NCBI GenBank assembly: GCA_945873305.1
Contig: CAMCCX010000015.1
Location: 1 to 45,496 of the forward strand
DNA length: 45,496 bases
Reading direction: 5' to 3'
DNA from: Akkermansia muciniphila
Lineage (GTDB): Bacteria; Verrucomicrobiota; Verrucomicrobiia; Verrucomicrobiales; Akkermansiaceae
Below are positions 36,328 to 45,037 of this stretch, piece by piece. The notes under the pieces are model-generated. The model worked only from the letters and a program-made list of their open reading frames with translations, did not search any database and was not told the DNA's origin. Position 1 is the first letter of the stretch. The number at the start of each line of letters is the position of its first letter. Both the position numbers and the translations under genes were made by a program.

Positions 36328-37017
36328 TTAGCCGCCCGGATTCCCGACCCGCAGGCCGACGGCCGAAGCAAGCGGATGCTCGGGATAGAAAACCTCAAAG
36401 CGCCCGCCTCCCGCCACCGATCCCCTGCCCCCGCTCATCCACAACACGTTCGTCGGAGCGACCACCGGCATCTTGAGGTAAGAAGCCAACCTCGCCGCGA
36501 ACGCGGGAAACCCCGAGGGCGTGGCCGCCCCGGAATTGCAGCTATATAAAACCAAACATTCCGAGTGCTTCAGATCATCGTGCCAGCGGGGCATCCGTTC
36601 CAGCTCGGCGGCCAGCTGACGGGCCGTGATGAACTTCGTCACGGGCTTTCTTTCGTCAACAAGCACCGGTCCGTAAGCGCTTTCCTTCAGCCCGTGGGCC
36701 ATGATCGTGAAACACCGGTCACTGTCCCAGGCATGGTTCGGATTGCTGCGGGGATTGCGATTCACCCCATCCCGATGCAGGGAAACATCCACACCCGTGC
36801 CACTGGGACTGCTGGCAGTCCCGGCGAACATCACCACCGGTGCCGTGGTCTTTTTCCCGGGCGAGACCATCGCTCCTACCGGAGAAGAACCGGAGCACGC
36901 CGCCAACAGCAGGGACAGTCCGGACCAGACCCATTTGAAACAAGAACTCCATCCGCGGGCTGTCCGGAGCAGCCCGGTGTTGAGAGAGTCCCGACGGCAT
37001 CGACCGCGCGTCTTCAT
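36328..37017 (-). CDS. Lipoprotein with HG...SC (clan-CD-like) signature
   Basis: A 229-residue predicted lipoprotein: a basic N-region, hydrophobic stretch and lipobox-type LLAACSG (Cys near residue 41). The mature part has a histidine block FTIMAHGLKES and, ~55 residues on, CLVLYSCNSGAATPSGFPAFAARLASYLKMPVVAPTN. A strand ending in HG followed by a strand ending in SC is the arrangement of clan-CD (caspase/C80-like) folds, and the NSG...FA..LA..L..PV.APT pattern occurs in secreted effector and surface domains. Protease activity is not proven. The gene is divergent from the trypsin-like gene, 239 bases away, which may share a control region. Confidence 0.6.
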   Translation of the reverse strand: MKTRGRCRRDSLNTGLLRTARGWSSCFKWVWSGLSLLLAACSGSSPVGAMVSPGKKTTAPVVMFAGTASSPSGTGVDVSLHRDGVNRNPRSNPNHAWDSDRCFTIMAHGLKESAYGPVLVDERKPVTKFITARQLAAELERMPRWHDDLKHSECLVLYSCNSGAATPSGFPAFAARLASYLKMPVVAPTNVLWMSGGRGSVAGGGRFEVFYPEHPLASAVGLRVGNPGG

Positions 37018-37256
37018 ACCTCACCTGTCCGCCAAACCTGCATAGATTCAAATCAAACATGACGCGAAAACCGCCGCCTCGCGCAAGTCTTGCAGCCTCA
37101 CGCCGCCACGCCGGACAGACGACCACGCGCTAACAACCATCGCGCGTCGAGAGTGCAATTGCTGCACCACGTGACGGCGATTCGACAACTCGACCATCCC
37201 CTCGCGGTGACGGGACATCGCTTAATCGAGCCCATCGGTTGGAGGCCGGCTGGAAC

Positions 37257-38327
37257 ATGACTATCGAGACGCTCACCCAAGAGACGGCAGCCATGCCCGT
37301 CGCCCCCTGTCCCCACTGTGGTAGCTCCCTCAAGGTTTCCCGGATTCCCGCCAGCGGGAACTGCCCCATCTGCGAAGGAGGTCTCCGGGTTTCAATCCAA
37401 GCGCTCAACGAGCGCGGCGAACCCGATGCCGATCACCCGGGATTCGAGAGCGGCAAGCTTGGCTGGCTCGTGGCTGGAGTCCTGCTCCTCACCCTGATCG
37501 TGGTGATTTTCGTGATCGAGACGAGCGTCCGCCTGTCAGCCTCGCACGTCGATGACTATCAGGATGCATCCGACAATCGTTTCACGGGATGGCCATGGAG
37601 GTGCCTTCCGAATCCGGATTGCCCCGTTCCCGGGGAGATTCTCACAGGCCTCGGCTGGGACGATGACGGAAGCTCCCACGCACTCGTCGCCGCCTCGTTC
37701 ATCGTGACCAGTCATAACCGCGTGCCTCCGAAAGTCTATTTCCGGGCGGCGGACGGCAGACGGTTCACCCGAAAGACCACCGACAGCCACACCATGGTCC
37801 GGGACCCCTCGGGGCAACCCTTTATCCGCCTCTGCCGGCTCGACCAGCCGCTTCCACCCGCCATCGTTCCGCTGCCGGTCCTCACCTTTGACAAGGATAC
37901 CCGCTTGTGCGGGGATCTGCTCATCTTCGGCCGCCAGGGCCGAATCGGCCATGAATCCGGCGCGCGGGTGAACTTCAGCCGGGGCATCGACCGCGAGGAC
38001 GATTATGTTGTCGGACGGGGCGAACTCAGCACCGAACCTGGTTTCGGGCAACAAGGGCAAATCCGGCTGCGCCCCGGCGACTCCGGCTCGCCGGTCCTCT
38101 TCCGAGTCAGAGGTCAATGGACTCTGGCAGCCCTTGCCTGCGCGACCCGGATCCATAACCAGTCCGGCCAGTTCCTGTTAAATCATGTTTACGCCGTGCC
38201 CGGACCTCACCTCGAGGCCATGCGCATGGCGGGAGCGGAGGTGCGCCCCGTGCCATTCCTGCCCGGCGCTGATTCCGGCCCGATCCGTCGGGCGGCACAG
38301 AACGCCCCGCCAGGGCAAGTGCAATGA
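37257..38327 (+). CDS. Zinc-ribbon membrane protein with trypsin-like serine protease domain
   Basis: A 356-residue protein. The N-terminus has two CxxC pairs (CPHC 18-21, CPIC 36-39), i.e. a zinc ribbon, in the cytoplasm. A membrane helix spans about 70-88. The outside part shows chymotrypsin-fold landmarks: FIVTSHN (candidate His153, the AAHC position), RLCRLDQPLP (candidate acid region) and GQIRLRPGDSGSPVLF with nucleophile Ser276. The canonical DIALL aspartate is not clear, so activity is uncertain. ATG 37257 has a GGAGG 12 bases upstream; TTG 37239 is an alternative. It could sense or process envelope proteins, with the zinc ribbon signalling inward. Confidence 0.68.
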   Translation: MTIETLTQETAAMPVAPCPHCGSSLKVSRIPASGNCPICEGGLRVSIQALNERGEPDADHPGFESGKLGWLVAGVLLLTLIVVIFVIETSVRLSASHVDDYQDASDNRFTGWPWRCLPNPDCPVPGEILTGLGWDDDGSSHALVAASFIVTSHNRVPPKVYFRAADGRRFTRKTTDSHTMVRDPSGQPFIRLCRLDQPLPPAIVPLPVLTFDKDTRLCGDLLIFGRQGRIGHESGARVNFSRGIDREDDYVVGRGELSTEPGFGQQGQIRLRPGDSGSPVLFRVRGQWTLAALACATRIHNQSGQFLLNHVYAVPGPHLEAMRMAGAEVRPVPFLPGADSGPIRRAAQNAPPGQVQ

Positions 38328-38397
38328 TTGCACACTTGACCCGTATTCGGCGGCAAGCGGGATTCCCGCCAGCCAGGGGTGCAACGAGTCGCTCTTC

Positions 38398-38595
38398 ATG
38401 GCGCATGCCTTCAAGGGCCAGTATCTCCATGAACTCAACATTTCCGCGGGAGCTCTCGGCCGGATCGACCAGCAAAAGAGCCGCGCCGGCGAGGCGGCCG
38501 CATGCTTCCGCAACAGCATGGCCGAGGCAACTTGGCGGCTGCCCGCAGAATTCTCCAAAATGCTCGACGAATGCGAGGCCGTTTTGAAACCGTAA
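38398..38595 (+). CDS. Possible small hypothetical protein
   Basis: A 65-codon frame beginning MAHAFKGQYLHEL and ending ECEAVLKP, helical and without the Arg/Pro bias of shadow frames here. It follows the trypsin-like gene by 70 bases on the same strand and may be a short cytoplasmic product or a remnant of a longer gene (the frame stays open upstream to 38185). I do not recognise it. Confidence 0.35.
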   Translation: MAHAFKGQYLHELNISAGALGRIDQQKSRAGEAAACFRNSMAEATWRLPAEFSKMLDECEAVLKP

Positions 38596-38654
38596 TCCGG
38601 GCGGCCGGTGCCAACCCTGCTCGGAGCCTCCACCTCGAAGCGGCAAGCCGCGGG

Positions 38655-38990
38655 TCAAGAGCGAATGACTGATAGAAAACGTTTCCACGCGCCGATGGAT
38701 TCCCACGCGCATGCTTCCAATCCCGAGAAATCGAGCGCGTCGCCGACACCGTCTGGCTCCAGCATGGATGCCACGGACAAAAATCCGCAGCTCAGCGCGG
38801 AGCCCTTGAGCTGATGCACGGCCATCCTCATCTCCCCCATGTTTCGCTCCCCGCTGATGGCCCTCAACCCGGCGACCCGATCCATGAGGCAGCTGGCGAA
38901 ATCATCGACAATCTGATAGACACCGCCGCCGGTGAGATCTCCCAGGGAAACGAGCTGGTCGATATCGAGCAGGTCCGGACGAGTCTTCAT
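38655..38990 (-). CDS. Stand-alone Hpt phosphotransfer protein (FIST module)
   Basis: A 111-residue helical protein with the Hpt motif AVHQLKGSALSCGF, where His59 is the phosphorylation site. It starts 18 bases after the stop of the NtrC-like regulator on the same strand, so they are cotranscribed. The last ~20 residues differ from a full four-helix Hpt, making it slightly short. Expected to relay phosphate from the receiver of the FIST-linked hybrid kinase to Asp57 of the regulator. Confidence 0.83.
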   Translation of the reverse strand: MKTRPDLLDIDQLVSLGDLTGGGVYQIVDDFASCLMDRVAGLRAISGERNMGEMRMAVHQLKGSALSCGFLSVASMLEPDGVGDALDFSGLEACAWESIGAWKRFLSVIRS

Positions 38991-39008
38991 AAAGTGATCG
39001 GGGGGCGG

Positions 39009-40382
39009 CTATTCGAGATCTCGTGCCTGTCGTTTGCCTGCGAGATGATGCCGCTTGAGCATGTTGTAAACCGTCCTGAGACTCACACCGAGACGCTTGG
39101 CGACGAGGCGGCGGTTCCCCGCGCAAAGGGCCAGCGCGGCCACCAGCGAGGCGCGCTCCATTTCCTCGATTCGAGCGCTCCCCACCACAAGGGCCGACGA
39201 ACCTTCCCCACGCTTCGCGGGGTCCCATAGGTAAGAAGGGCAATCCGCGGTCCCGATGATCGATCCCTCCGTGTTCCGGCACGCCGCCTCGATGCAGTGG
39301 CGCAGCTCATCCAGGTTGCCGGGCCAGTCGTATTGCAACAGGACTTCCATCGCCGGCGCACTGATGGACAGGCGTGGGCGCTTGGCGGCAACGCAGAAAC
39401 TCGTAATGAACTGTTCGCAGAAGACGGGGAGATCCTCAATCCGCCGCCGGAGTGACGGCAGCGGGATGTGCATGGGTTTCAGGCTGAACCACAGCTTCTT
39501 CGAGAAGCGACCGACAGCAGCCTCCGCAGCGAGATCGGCGGACGCGGTGCAAATGATCCGGCAAGAAACCGGAAATGTCATCTTGGAACCCGGTTGCTGA
39601 AATTGGCCGCTGTTCAGGACCTCCGCCAGCTTGGATTGGAGCGGCTGGGACAAATGCTCCAATCCATGGATCACCAAAGTTCCACCTGCAGAGCGTTGGA
39701 GCTCGCCCCGGACAGGATTCTCGCCTCCTCCGCCCGCACTGCCAAACAACGCGGCTTCAACACACCCGATGCCGGGGTCGCCAATCCTGAGAATCCGTAG
39801 CGGCCCCTGGGCATTCACGCCTGCCTCATGAATCATTCCGGCAAACCTGACTTTGCCCGTTCCCGCTTCACCGGTCATCAAGACCGGCTGGTCCGATGCT
39901 GTTGCGTTCAGGAACGAGACATGGCTTTCACGACCCGCCTTCGATAGCCAACCGCTGTCCTTAGAGCTGGCGAGCGGCGAATCGACCGTGTTCGGCGCGG
40001 CTGAATTCAACCGCTTCACCGCGTCGCAAATCGCGGAGAAAAGCGCCGCAAGATCTACGGGTTTGGTGAAATAGTCCCTCGCCCCCGCCTTGATGCATTC
40101 GACGGCAACACGTGCCGAATCCCGGGCGGTTAAAATAAAGCAGGGCACCCACGGTTTCTCCTCCAGAACCTTGCGCAACAGTTCCACACCATCACCGTCC
40201 GGCAAGCCCAAGTCCAAGATGACGGCTAGCACCGGCTCCTCAATCAAGCGCAGCGCGTCGGCGCTGCAAGAACATTCCAGCGGCTGGAATCCCTGCTGAC
40301 TGCAAAACAGCGACAAGATTCGACGCGTGGAGACATCGTCCTCCACGATCAAAATCCGTCCTTGCAACTGCTTGTCCATCAT
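39009..40382 (-). CDS. NtrC-family response regulator with degenerate sigma-54 domain
   Basis: A 457-residue protein: receiver domain (1-125; phospho-Asp57 in VILDLGLPD, Lys108 in FTKPVD), AAA+ domain (~145-380) and a Fis-type helix-turn-helix (~405-447; NRRLVAKRLGVSLRTVYNMLKR). Walker A GEAGTGK (171-177) is kept. The GAFTGA loop is replaced by GGGGENP (~217-223); Walker B, normally GGTLFLDE, reads GGTLVIHG (233-240); the arginine-finger block reads SKKLWFSL; and sensor II, normally WPGNVREL, reads WPGNLDEL. It therefore probably cannot hydrolyse ATP or open sigma-54 promoters and may act like TyrR-type regulators on sigma-70 promoters. ATG 40382 or 40379; a TTG two codons earlier is less likely. 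Confidence 0.88.
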   Translation of the reverse strand: MMDKQLQGRILIVEDDVSTRRILSLFCSQQGFQPLECSCSADALRLIEEPVLAVILDLGLPDGDGVELLRKVLEEKPWVPCFILTARDSARVAVECIKAGARDYFTKPVDLAALFSAICDAVKRLNSAAPNTVDSPLASSKDSGWLSKAGRESHVSFLNATASDQPVLMTGEAGTGKVRFAGMIHEAGVNAQGPLRILRIGDPGIGCVEAALFGSAGGGGENPVRGELQRSAGGTLVIHGLEHLSQPLQSKLAEVLNSGQFQQPGSKMTFPVSCRIICTASADLAAEAAVGRFSKKLWFSLKPMHIPLPSLRRRIEDLPVFCEQFITSFCVAAKRPRLSISAPAMEVLLQYDWPGNLDELRHCIEAACRNTEGSIIGTADCPSYLWDPAKRGEGSSALVVGSARIEEMERASLVAALALCAGNRRLVAKRLGVSLRTVYNMLKRHHLAGKRQARDLE

Positions 40383-40608
40383 CGGCAAATGTCAAAAGTG
40401 GTGATTGACTCGATTGGCATTACGTCAAATAAAGCCAACCTTGTTTATCATTGCCTGAAGTTTGAAATTGTTCAACCCCTGACCCTATGACGGGATAATT
40501 CGAGCTCGGATGATTGATCATCTGGAAATTCACAAAACGTGGGCAATTACTGCACATGTTGCACTATTTGACCACTTAATCTATTTTGCGACCCCTCGGT
40601 CGCAAAAA
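40383..40608. other. AT-richer intergenic region with terminator hairpin
   Basis: The 226 bases between the frameshifted kinase and the NtrC-like gene are clearly AT-richer than neighbours. A perfect 10-bp hairpin, TTTTGCGACC-CCTC-GGTCGCAAAA (40584-40607), sits 2 bases beyond the minus-strand kinase stop and is a good intrinsic terminator. The rest presumably holds the promoter of the NtrC-like/Hpt operon. I looked for a -24/-12 sigma-54 element; the nearest candidate has the wrong spacing. Confidence 0.65.
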
Positions 40609-42892
40609 TCAACCGCTGGGTTGAGACCCAAGATCTGACTTCGGCAGGTGAAGCGCAAGACTTTCCAAGAGTTTCTCGACGACCAGAGGCTTGAAGAGGC
40701 AGGCGTTCATCCCCGCCTCAAGGCAGGCCCTGACATTGAAAATTTCGGCGTTCGCGGTGAGCGCCAGGATCGGCAAAGCCCGGTCGCCGCCAATCTCACT
40801 CTTACGGATGCGGGTCGTCACCTCGATCCCGTCCAGATGCGGCATCCAGCAGTCGAGAATCGCCAGATCGAAGCTTCCGCGCGCGAGCTTGTCGAGAGCG
40901 TCCCGGCCATCGACGGCGGCGACGACCTCGAGTCCGAGTTTTTCGAGCAGCATCACTCCCAGATTGCGGGAAATCTCGTTGTCTTCGGCAAAAAGCACTC
41001 TGCCGGAGAATGTCTGCCGGCTGGTTCGGCTTCCGGATGGATGCCGCGTCCGGATGCCCCCGGATGCTGGCCTGTCCGGAAGAGTCACGGTGAACACGCT
41101 GCCTTTTCCAATCCGGCTGGTCAGAACAATTTCCCCGCCCATGAGGGTGACCAGCTCGCGACAGATCGCCAGCCCCAGCCCGACCCCGCCGCCGCGAGGT
41201 TGATTCGCGCGCCCGGCCTGATAGAAGGGCATGAAAACATTCCGCGCGTCGTCCTCCGACATTCCAGCGCCGGTATCCGCCACCCTGAAGCGCAAACGGG
41301 CCGGTTTCCCGTTGCTGGCTCCAATCCGCCCCGCAGCCACCACCACCCGGCCGCCCTCGGCCGGTGAATTTGATGGCGTTGTCGACAAGGTTCGCTATCA
41401 CCTGTTTGATCCGGGACCTGTCACCAAACCCTCCGGCTGGAAAACCGGTGCCGATCTTCCAACGAATCTGGATTTTCTTTTCCCTCGCCGCGATCGAGGC
41501 CGTTTCGGCGACTTCCGCCATCAACGGGCCGAACAAGAAATCCGACTCATTCAACTCCATTCGTCCTGCCTCGATGCGAGCAATGTCGAGACTCTCACCG
41601 ATGATATCGAGCATCCAGCGACTGGAAGCATCCCCCATTTCAACCAGCTGCCGCGCCTCATTCGAGAGCTCCATTCCCCGTAGCATCTGGAACGCGGCAA
41701 GAGCCCCATGCAGCGGAGTGCGCACCTCATGGCTGATTTTCGCCAAAAACTCGCTTTTAGCCAGGTTCGCGCTCTCCGCTTGTTTCCTCGCCGTGCGCTG
41801 GCTCTCCTCCGCCTCCCGCAGCCGGTCCTCGATGAGCTTGAGCGGAGTGATGTCGATGTGGGTCCCGATCATCCGCACGGGAACCCCCTCCGCATCCGCA
41901 AGGCAGGAGCCTCTTGAGATGATCCAACGCCAGCTTCCATCCCGGTGCCTCATTCGGAAAGTGCCCTCCACCGCGGCTCCGGGACTTCGGCTGCACACCA
42001 GGGCGTTCTCCTCGGCCACCCGACGATCATCCGGATGAAGCCTCTCGCTCCATTCCTCGAAGGAATCCGAGATCTCGCCTCCCTGATAGCCGAGCTGGCG
42101 TTTCCATTGTTCGGAGTAGAACACCCGGCCCTCCGCCACCTCCAAATCCCAAAGCCCTACATTGCTGCGCTCCAGCGCCAAGGCCAGACGCTGTTCGGAG
42201 AGCCTCAGCCGGGCCGCCTGTTCCTGCACGACGGAACGCTGGCGCCGACTCTCCAGAATGGCACCAACCTGTTCGATATACACATTGAACGGTCTCACCG
42301 CCGCCGGCCTCATCGGCTCATAAAAACCTTTGTTCCTGAGGCTGTTGGCCGCAATCAACACGCCGATGGGCTCCCCCTCGTCTCCGGTCACAATCCCGGC
42401 GAGGAAATCACCAATGCCAAGACTCTCGGGAAGGTCCGGCCAAGACGCAGGGGGGGAGGCCAAGGAGCTGGCGGAACACGACGAACCGCGCACCTCAGCC
42501 ACCCAGCTCGCAAGGCAATCTCCGAGAACCGACCTTCCCCACGCACCAAGCCCCAGATCCCCGGATTGATACAAACCGTCGCCGTCCTGAGCCGACCGCA
42601 AACACCAGAACAAACCGTGCTCACATTCGAGAACATCCACCATGGACTCGCAGGTCAGAATCGCGAAATCCTTGTCGGCGCAGGGTCGCACGCCAGCCCG
42701 GATAAACGCCCGCATCCGCTCGAAACGGGCGGACTCAAGCTCGACCATGTGTTTCGACTCGAGCAAATGCTGCTCGAGCAGATGGAAATCGGCGATCCGC
42801 GCCTGCAACATCAGATTCTCGCCGGTCAGGCGCTCGATCTCGGCGTCCGCATCCCGCGTCCCGGCGCCTGGCATCCGCTCATCCCCACTCAT
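40609..42892 (-). pseudogene. FIST-associated hybrid histidine kinase, split by a frameshift
   Basis: Two frames together give one ~760-residue hybrid kinase. From ATG 42892: coiled coil (~15-55), GAF-like domain (~60-240), PAS (~250-370; GLWDLEVAEGRVFYSEQW), HisKA with His388 in KISHEVRTPLHG, then the HATPase N-box NLVDNAIKFT. At about 41359-41362 the frame shifts; the other frame continues EGGRVVVAAGR, DTGAGMSEDDA, GVGLGLAI, then a receiver with Asp in LAILDCWMPHLDG, to the stop at 40609. Dropping one G in ACCGGCCGAG restores a continuous protein. All motifs on both sides are intact, so the shift is recent or a sequencing error. Its start overlaps the FIST stop (ATGA). It should receive the FIST signal and feed the downstream Hpt/regulator. 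Confidence 0.85.
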
Positions 42893-44102
42893 CGCCCACC
42901 CTCTTTGAGAGTCACCGGCTTCCTGAAAACGGCGTAAAGCGCCGTGGTGTAGTTGTGATAGGCGTTGGTGCCCGCCAGGGACGCGAACTCGCCGAACCCA
43001 TACATGCCGAGCCATGGTGGAATCCCATGCTCACCCGCAAACGGCATCTGCATGCGTGAAACAAGCTCCTCCTTGAGAATCCGGTTGAACATGTGCCTGC
43101 CTCGCGCAAGGCAGTCGGCATGAAAGACCGCTTCTGGCGATCGCCCTCCCGCCTCCTCGCGAATCTGCTCCACCATCACATCCAGATCCCGGAAAATCCG
43201 CTCCTCATCCCGAACGGTCAACCACAGCCGGGTTCCCTCCGCGATCGTTGTCGCGTAGTGCATGCTACCATCCGCATCGACACGAGTCACCACCCGGAGA
43301 ATGTGCGGACTGCCGTAGGCTGCCGCCAAATCCGGCGGCAGCGCTTCCGCCAGCGCCCCGACCGGAATCGTGTCGCCGCAGCTCGCATCCTCCGCCAGGC
43401 CCAACCTCCCGGTGTAAACCTTCCACGCCGGACTGCCGTTGAGCTCAATGATGCGGTTGTGATCCGCCCGCGTGACTATCAGTGGATCGCCAAAAGCCAC
43501 GAAACCATGAGTCGCTCGGGAGACCACCTCAAGCGAGGGATCTGCAAAGCCCACCAACCACGCCGAGTGCTCGTAAACCTCCGTGCCGAAAATCTGATAG
43601 CTGACAAGACCGCGCATGTTGTCCGACGTGGTTGCGCCAAACACCGGCACCCCGCTGCCGAAAACCTCCCCGATCGCCCGGATGCAGGCATCGTTGGCAA
43701 TATCAATACCCACGCCATGAAATACAGCATGTTGATGTCAGGTCGCCTCCGCTTGAGGTCGTTGGCCAGTTCCAGTGACTTCTCATAGCTGTTAAAACCG
43801 TGGATCCCATCAACATGCGCCACTGCGGTATCGCCTCCCCTCACCGCCATCACCGCCACGTCCTTCATCGACTCACTCACCCCCTCGGAGCCGACGATAC
43901 CGCAGCAGGACGCGCCCACCACATCCGCGCCGGGAAGCAGTCTTGCAGCCTCCGCCGCCAGCTCCCTGAAGTCGTGGCCCACCGATGCGTGAATGATGAG
44001 CAGATCACAGGAACCGGTTTCTTCACAAGCGATCTCCAAACACTCGGCGAGCGCGCGACGTGAATTGACCATACGGGCACTGGCAGATGAAAATTGAAGC
44101 AT
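42889..44102 (-). pseudogene. FIST-domain sensor protein, split by a frameshift
   Basis: Two overlapping frames give one FIST protein of ~404 residues. FIST_N is in the first (MLQFSSASARMVNSRRALAEC..., LLPGADVVGASCCGIVG, ELANDLKRRRPDINMLYF), FIST_C in the second (GIDIANDACIRAIGEVFGSGVPVFGATTSD, then FHADCLARGRHMFNR and GFGEFASLAGTNAYHNYTT). The break is at about 43714-43716 in ATGGCGTGGG; one missing G would join FM to GVGIDIAND. FIST proteins are thought to bind small ligands such as amino acids and usually pair with histidine kinases. Here the kinase start overlaps the stop. As in the kinase, the reading is otherwise intact. Confidence 0.85.
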
Positions 44103-44680
44103 GGAATTTAAGGAACCCGCCGCGCATCCATGACAAATCCGGAAATCCCGTCAAGTCCTGACACCTCGTGTCATGGAATCTACGGATAACCAACTGCCAA
44201 GCCAGGTGCCTCGCGCCCGCCGCCCCACGGACAGGTCATGCAACATGTGCACGACTCGAACGGATTACCAAACATCGAGGTTCACCTGGGTCCGCGGCAA
44301 ATGAAGATTATGACCGTCAGGACGCCGACGCGCCCTTCTCTATCGACACAAAACAGTCGGCAACTCATGAAGTATTTCTCAAGATCTCAGGACCGCAATT
44401 CCCTCCCGTCGCCGACGGGTCGGGGATTTGCCTGTAAGGGGGCGCTGTCGAGAACCACTTCAGCGGCCGGGACCTCCATTCCGGTCGCTGAAATGTTGAC
44501 CGCCCCGTTGGCTTTCTTCTCTGCTTTCTGCGCCTCGGGTGTCGCAGCAAGTCAGGTCGGGCTTCGAAGCCCAAGAAAGACAGGGGTAGCTCGCAAGCCG
44601 GCGGGTGTCGGCATGAGGGCTTCCCTTGTCAGTTATTTTCAGTGGATTTCCGTCCCGCGCTATCCGGGGGGATAGCGCCG
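44103..44680. other. Gene-poor stretch rich in inverted repeats
   Basis: No reading frame here looks like a protein; the plus frame 44238-44675 and minus frame 44365-44574 have shadow composition. Inverted repeats are dense: CCCGTCG-C-CGACGGG (44406-44420), TTCAGCGGCCGG...CCGGTCGCTGAA (44459-44492; 12 pairs with one G-U, 10-base loop), the perfect palindrome GGGCTTCGAAGCCC (44559-44572) and GCGCTATCC-GGGG-GGATAGCGC (44657-44678). The last abuts the candidate RNA. The promoter of the FIST operon must lie at the left edge. Decayed mobile DNA is possible. Confidence 0.5.
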
Positions 44681-44855
44681 GGCGGCGGGGCTAGTCCCCA
44701 CCCAGTGCCAGCGGAGAGATTCGTTCCCGGGGGGGATGTGTTAGCAAACACCGAGTCTCTCCGCTGCGCACTACCTCACGGTGGTTGAGGTCGTTCGGCC
44801 TGCCGCCAGCTCCCCGCGCGGATCTTCCTGGGGAGTGCCTTCAGAAGTTGCTGCG
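44681..44855 (+). ncRNA. Candidate HEARO / IscB omega-RNA-like structured RNA without iscB
   Basis: Five helices can be drawn: closing GGCGGC (44681-44686) with GCCGCC (44802-44807); GGGG-CTAGT-CCCC (44687-44699); GCGGAGAGA (44711-44719) with TCTCTCCGC (44756-44764), extended by TCG/CGA and containing GTGTT-AGCA-AACAC (44738-44751); ACCTCA (44773-44778) with TGAGGT (44786-44791); and CTCCCC (44810-44815) with GGGGAG (44830-44835). The stretch CACTACC...GGTGGTTGAGGTCGT and the later TTCAGAAGTTGC resemble what I remember of HEARO RNAs, which guide IscB nucleases and lie just upstream of iscB. No IscB-like frame follows. Boundaries are approximate; class assignment is from memory and not computed. 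Confidence 0.5.
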
Positions 44856-45037
44856 TGAGGAATGCCATTATTGCACTTCCCGCTCTTTTTGTCCACCAGC
44901 CGGTTTGCCGTCGCGGGGTCAACGCCACAAGACCATCTCAGTTAGGATCCGCACAGGCAACTAGGCCTTGTCGCAGGAACCGCGCAATTCATCGCCCTGG
45001 GCTCCTTGTTTCCTTCTGGTCTTTCCTGCTCCCGCTC

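Noticed and set aside
40500-40580. Sigma-54 promoter (GG-N10-GC) upstream of the NtrC-like gene
   Set aside because: The best match has nine rather than ten bases between GG and GC and lies on the wrong strand for the gene.
44238-44675. 145-codon plus-strand frame
   Set aside because: No domain, low-complexity composition, and it runs into a hairpin-rich non-coding stretch; its stop lies inside one of the hairpins.
44681-44855. RNase P RNA or a group II intron domain
   Set aside because: The RNase P core words (such as GAGGAAAGTCC and ACAGAAA) and a domain V-like hairpin are absent; the helices do not follow either layout.
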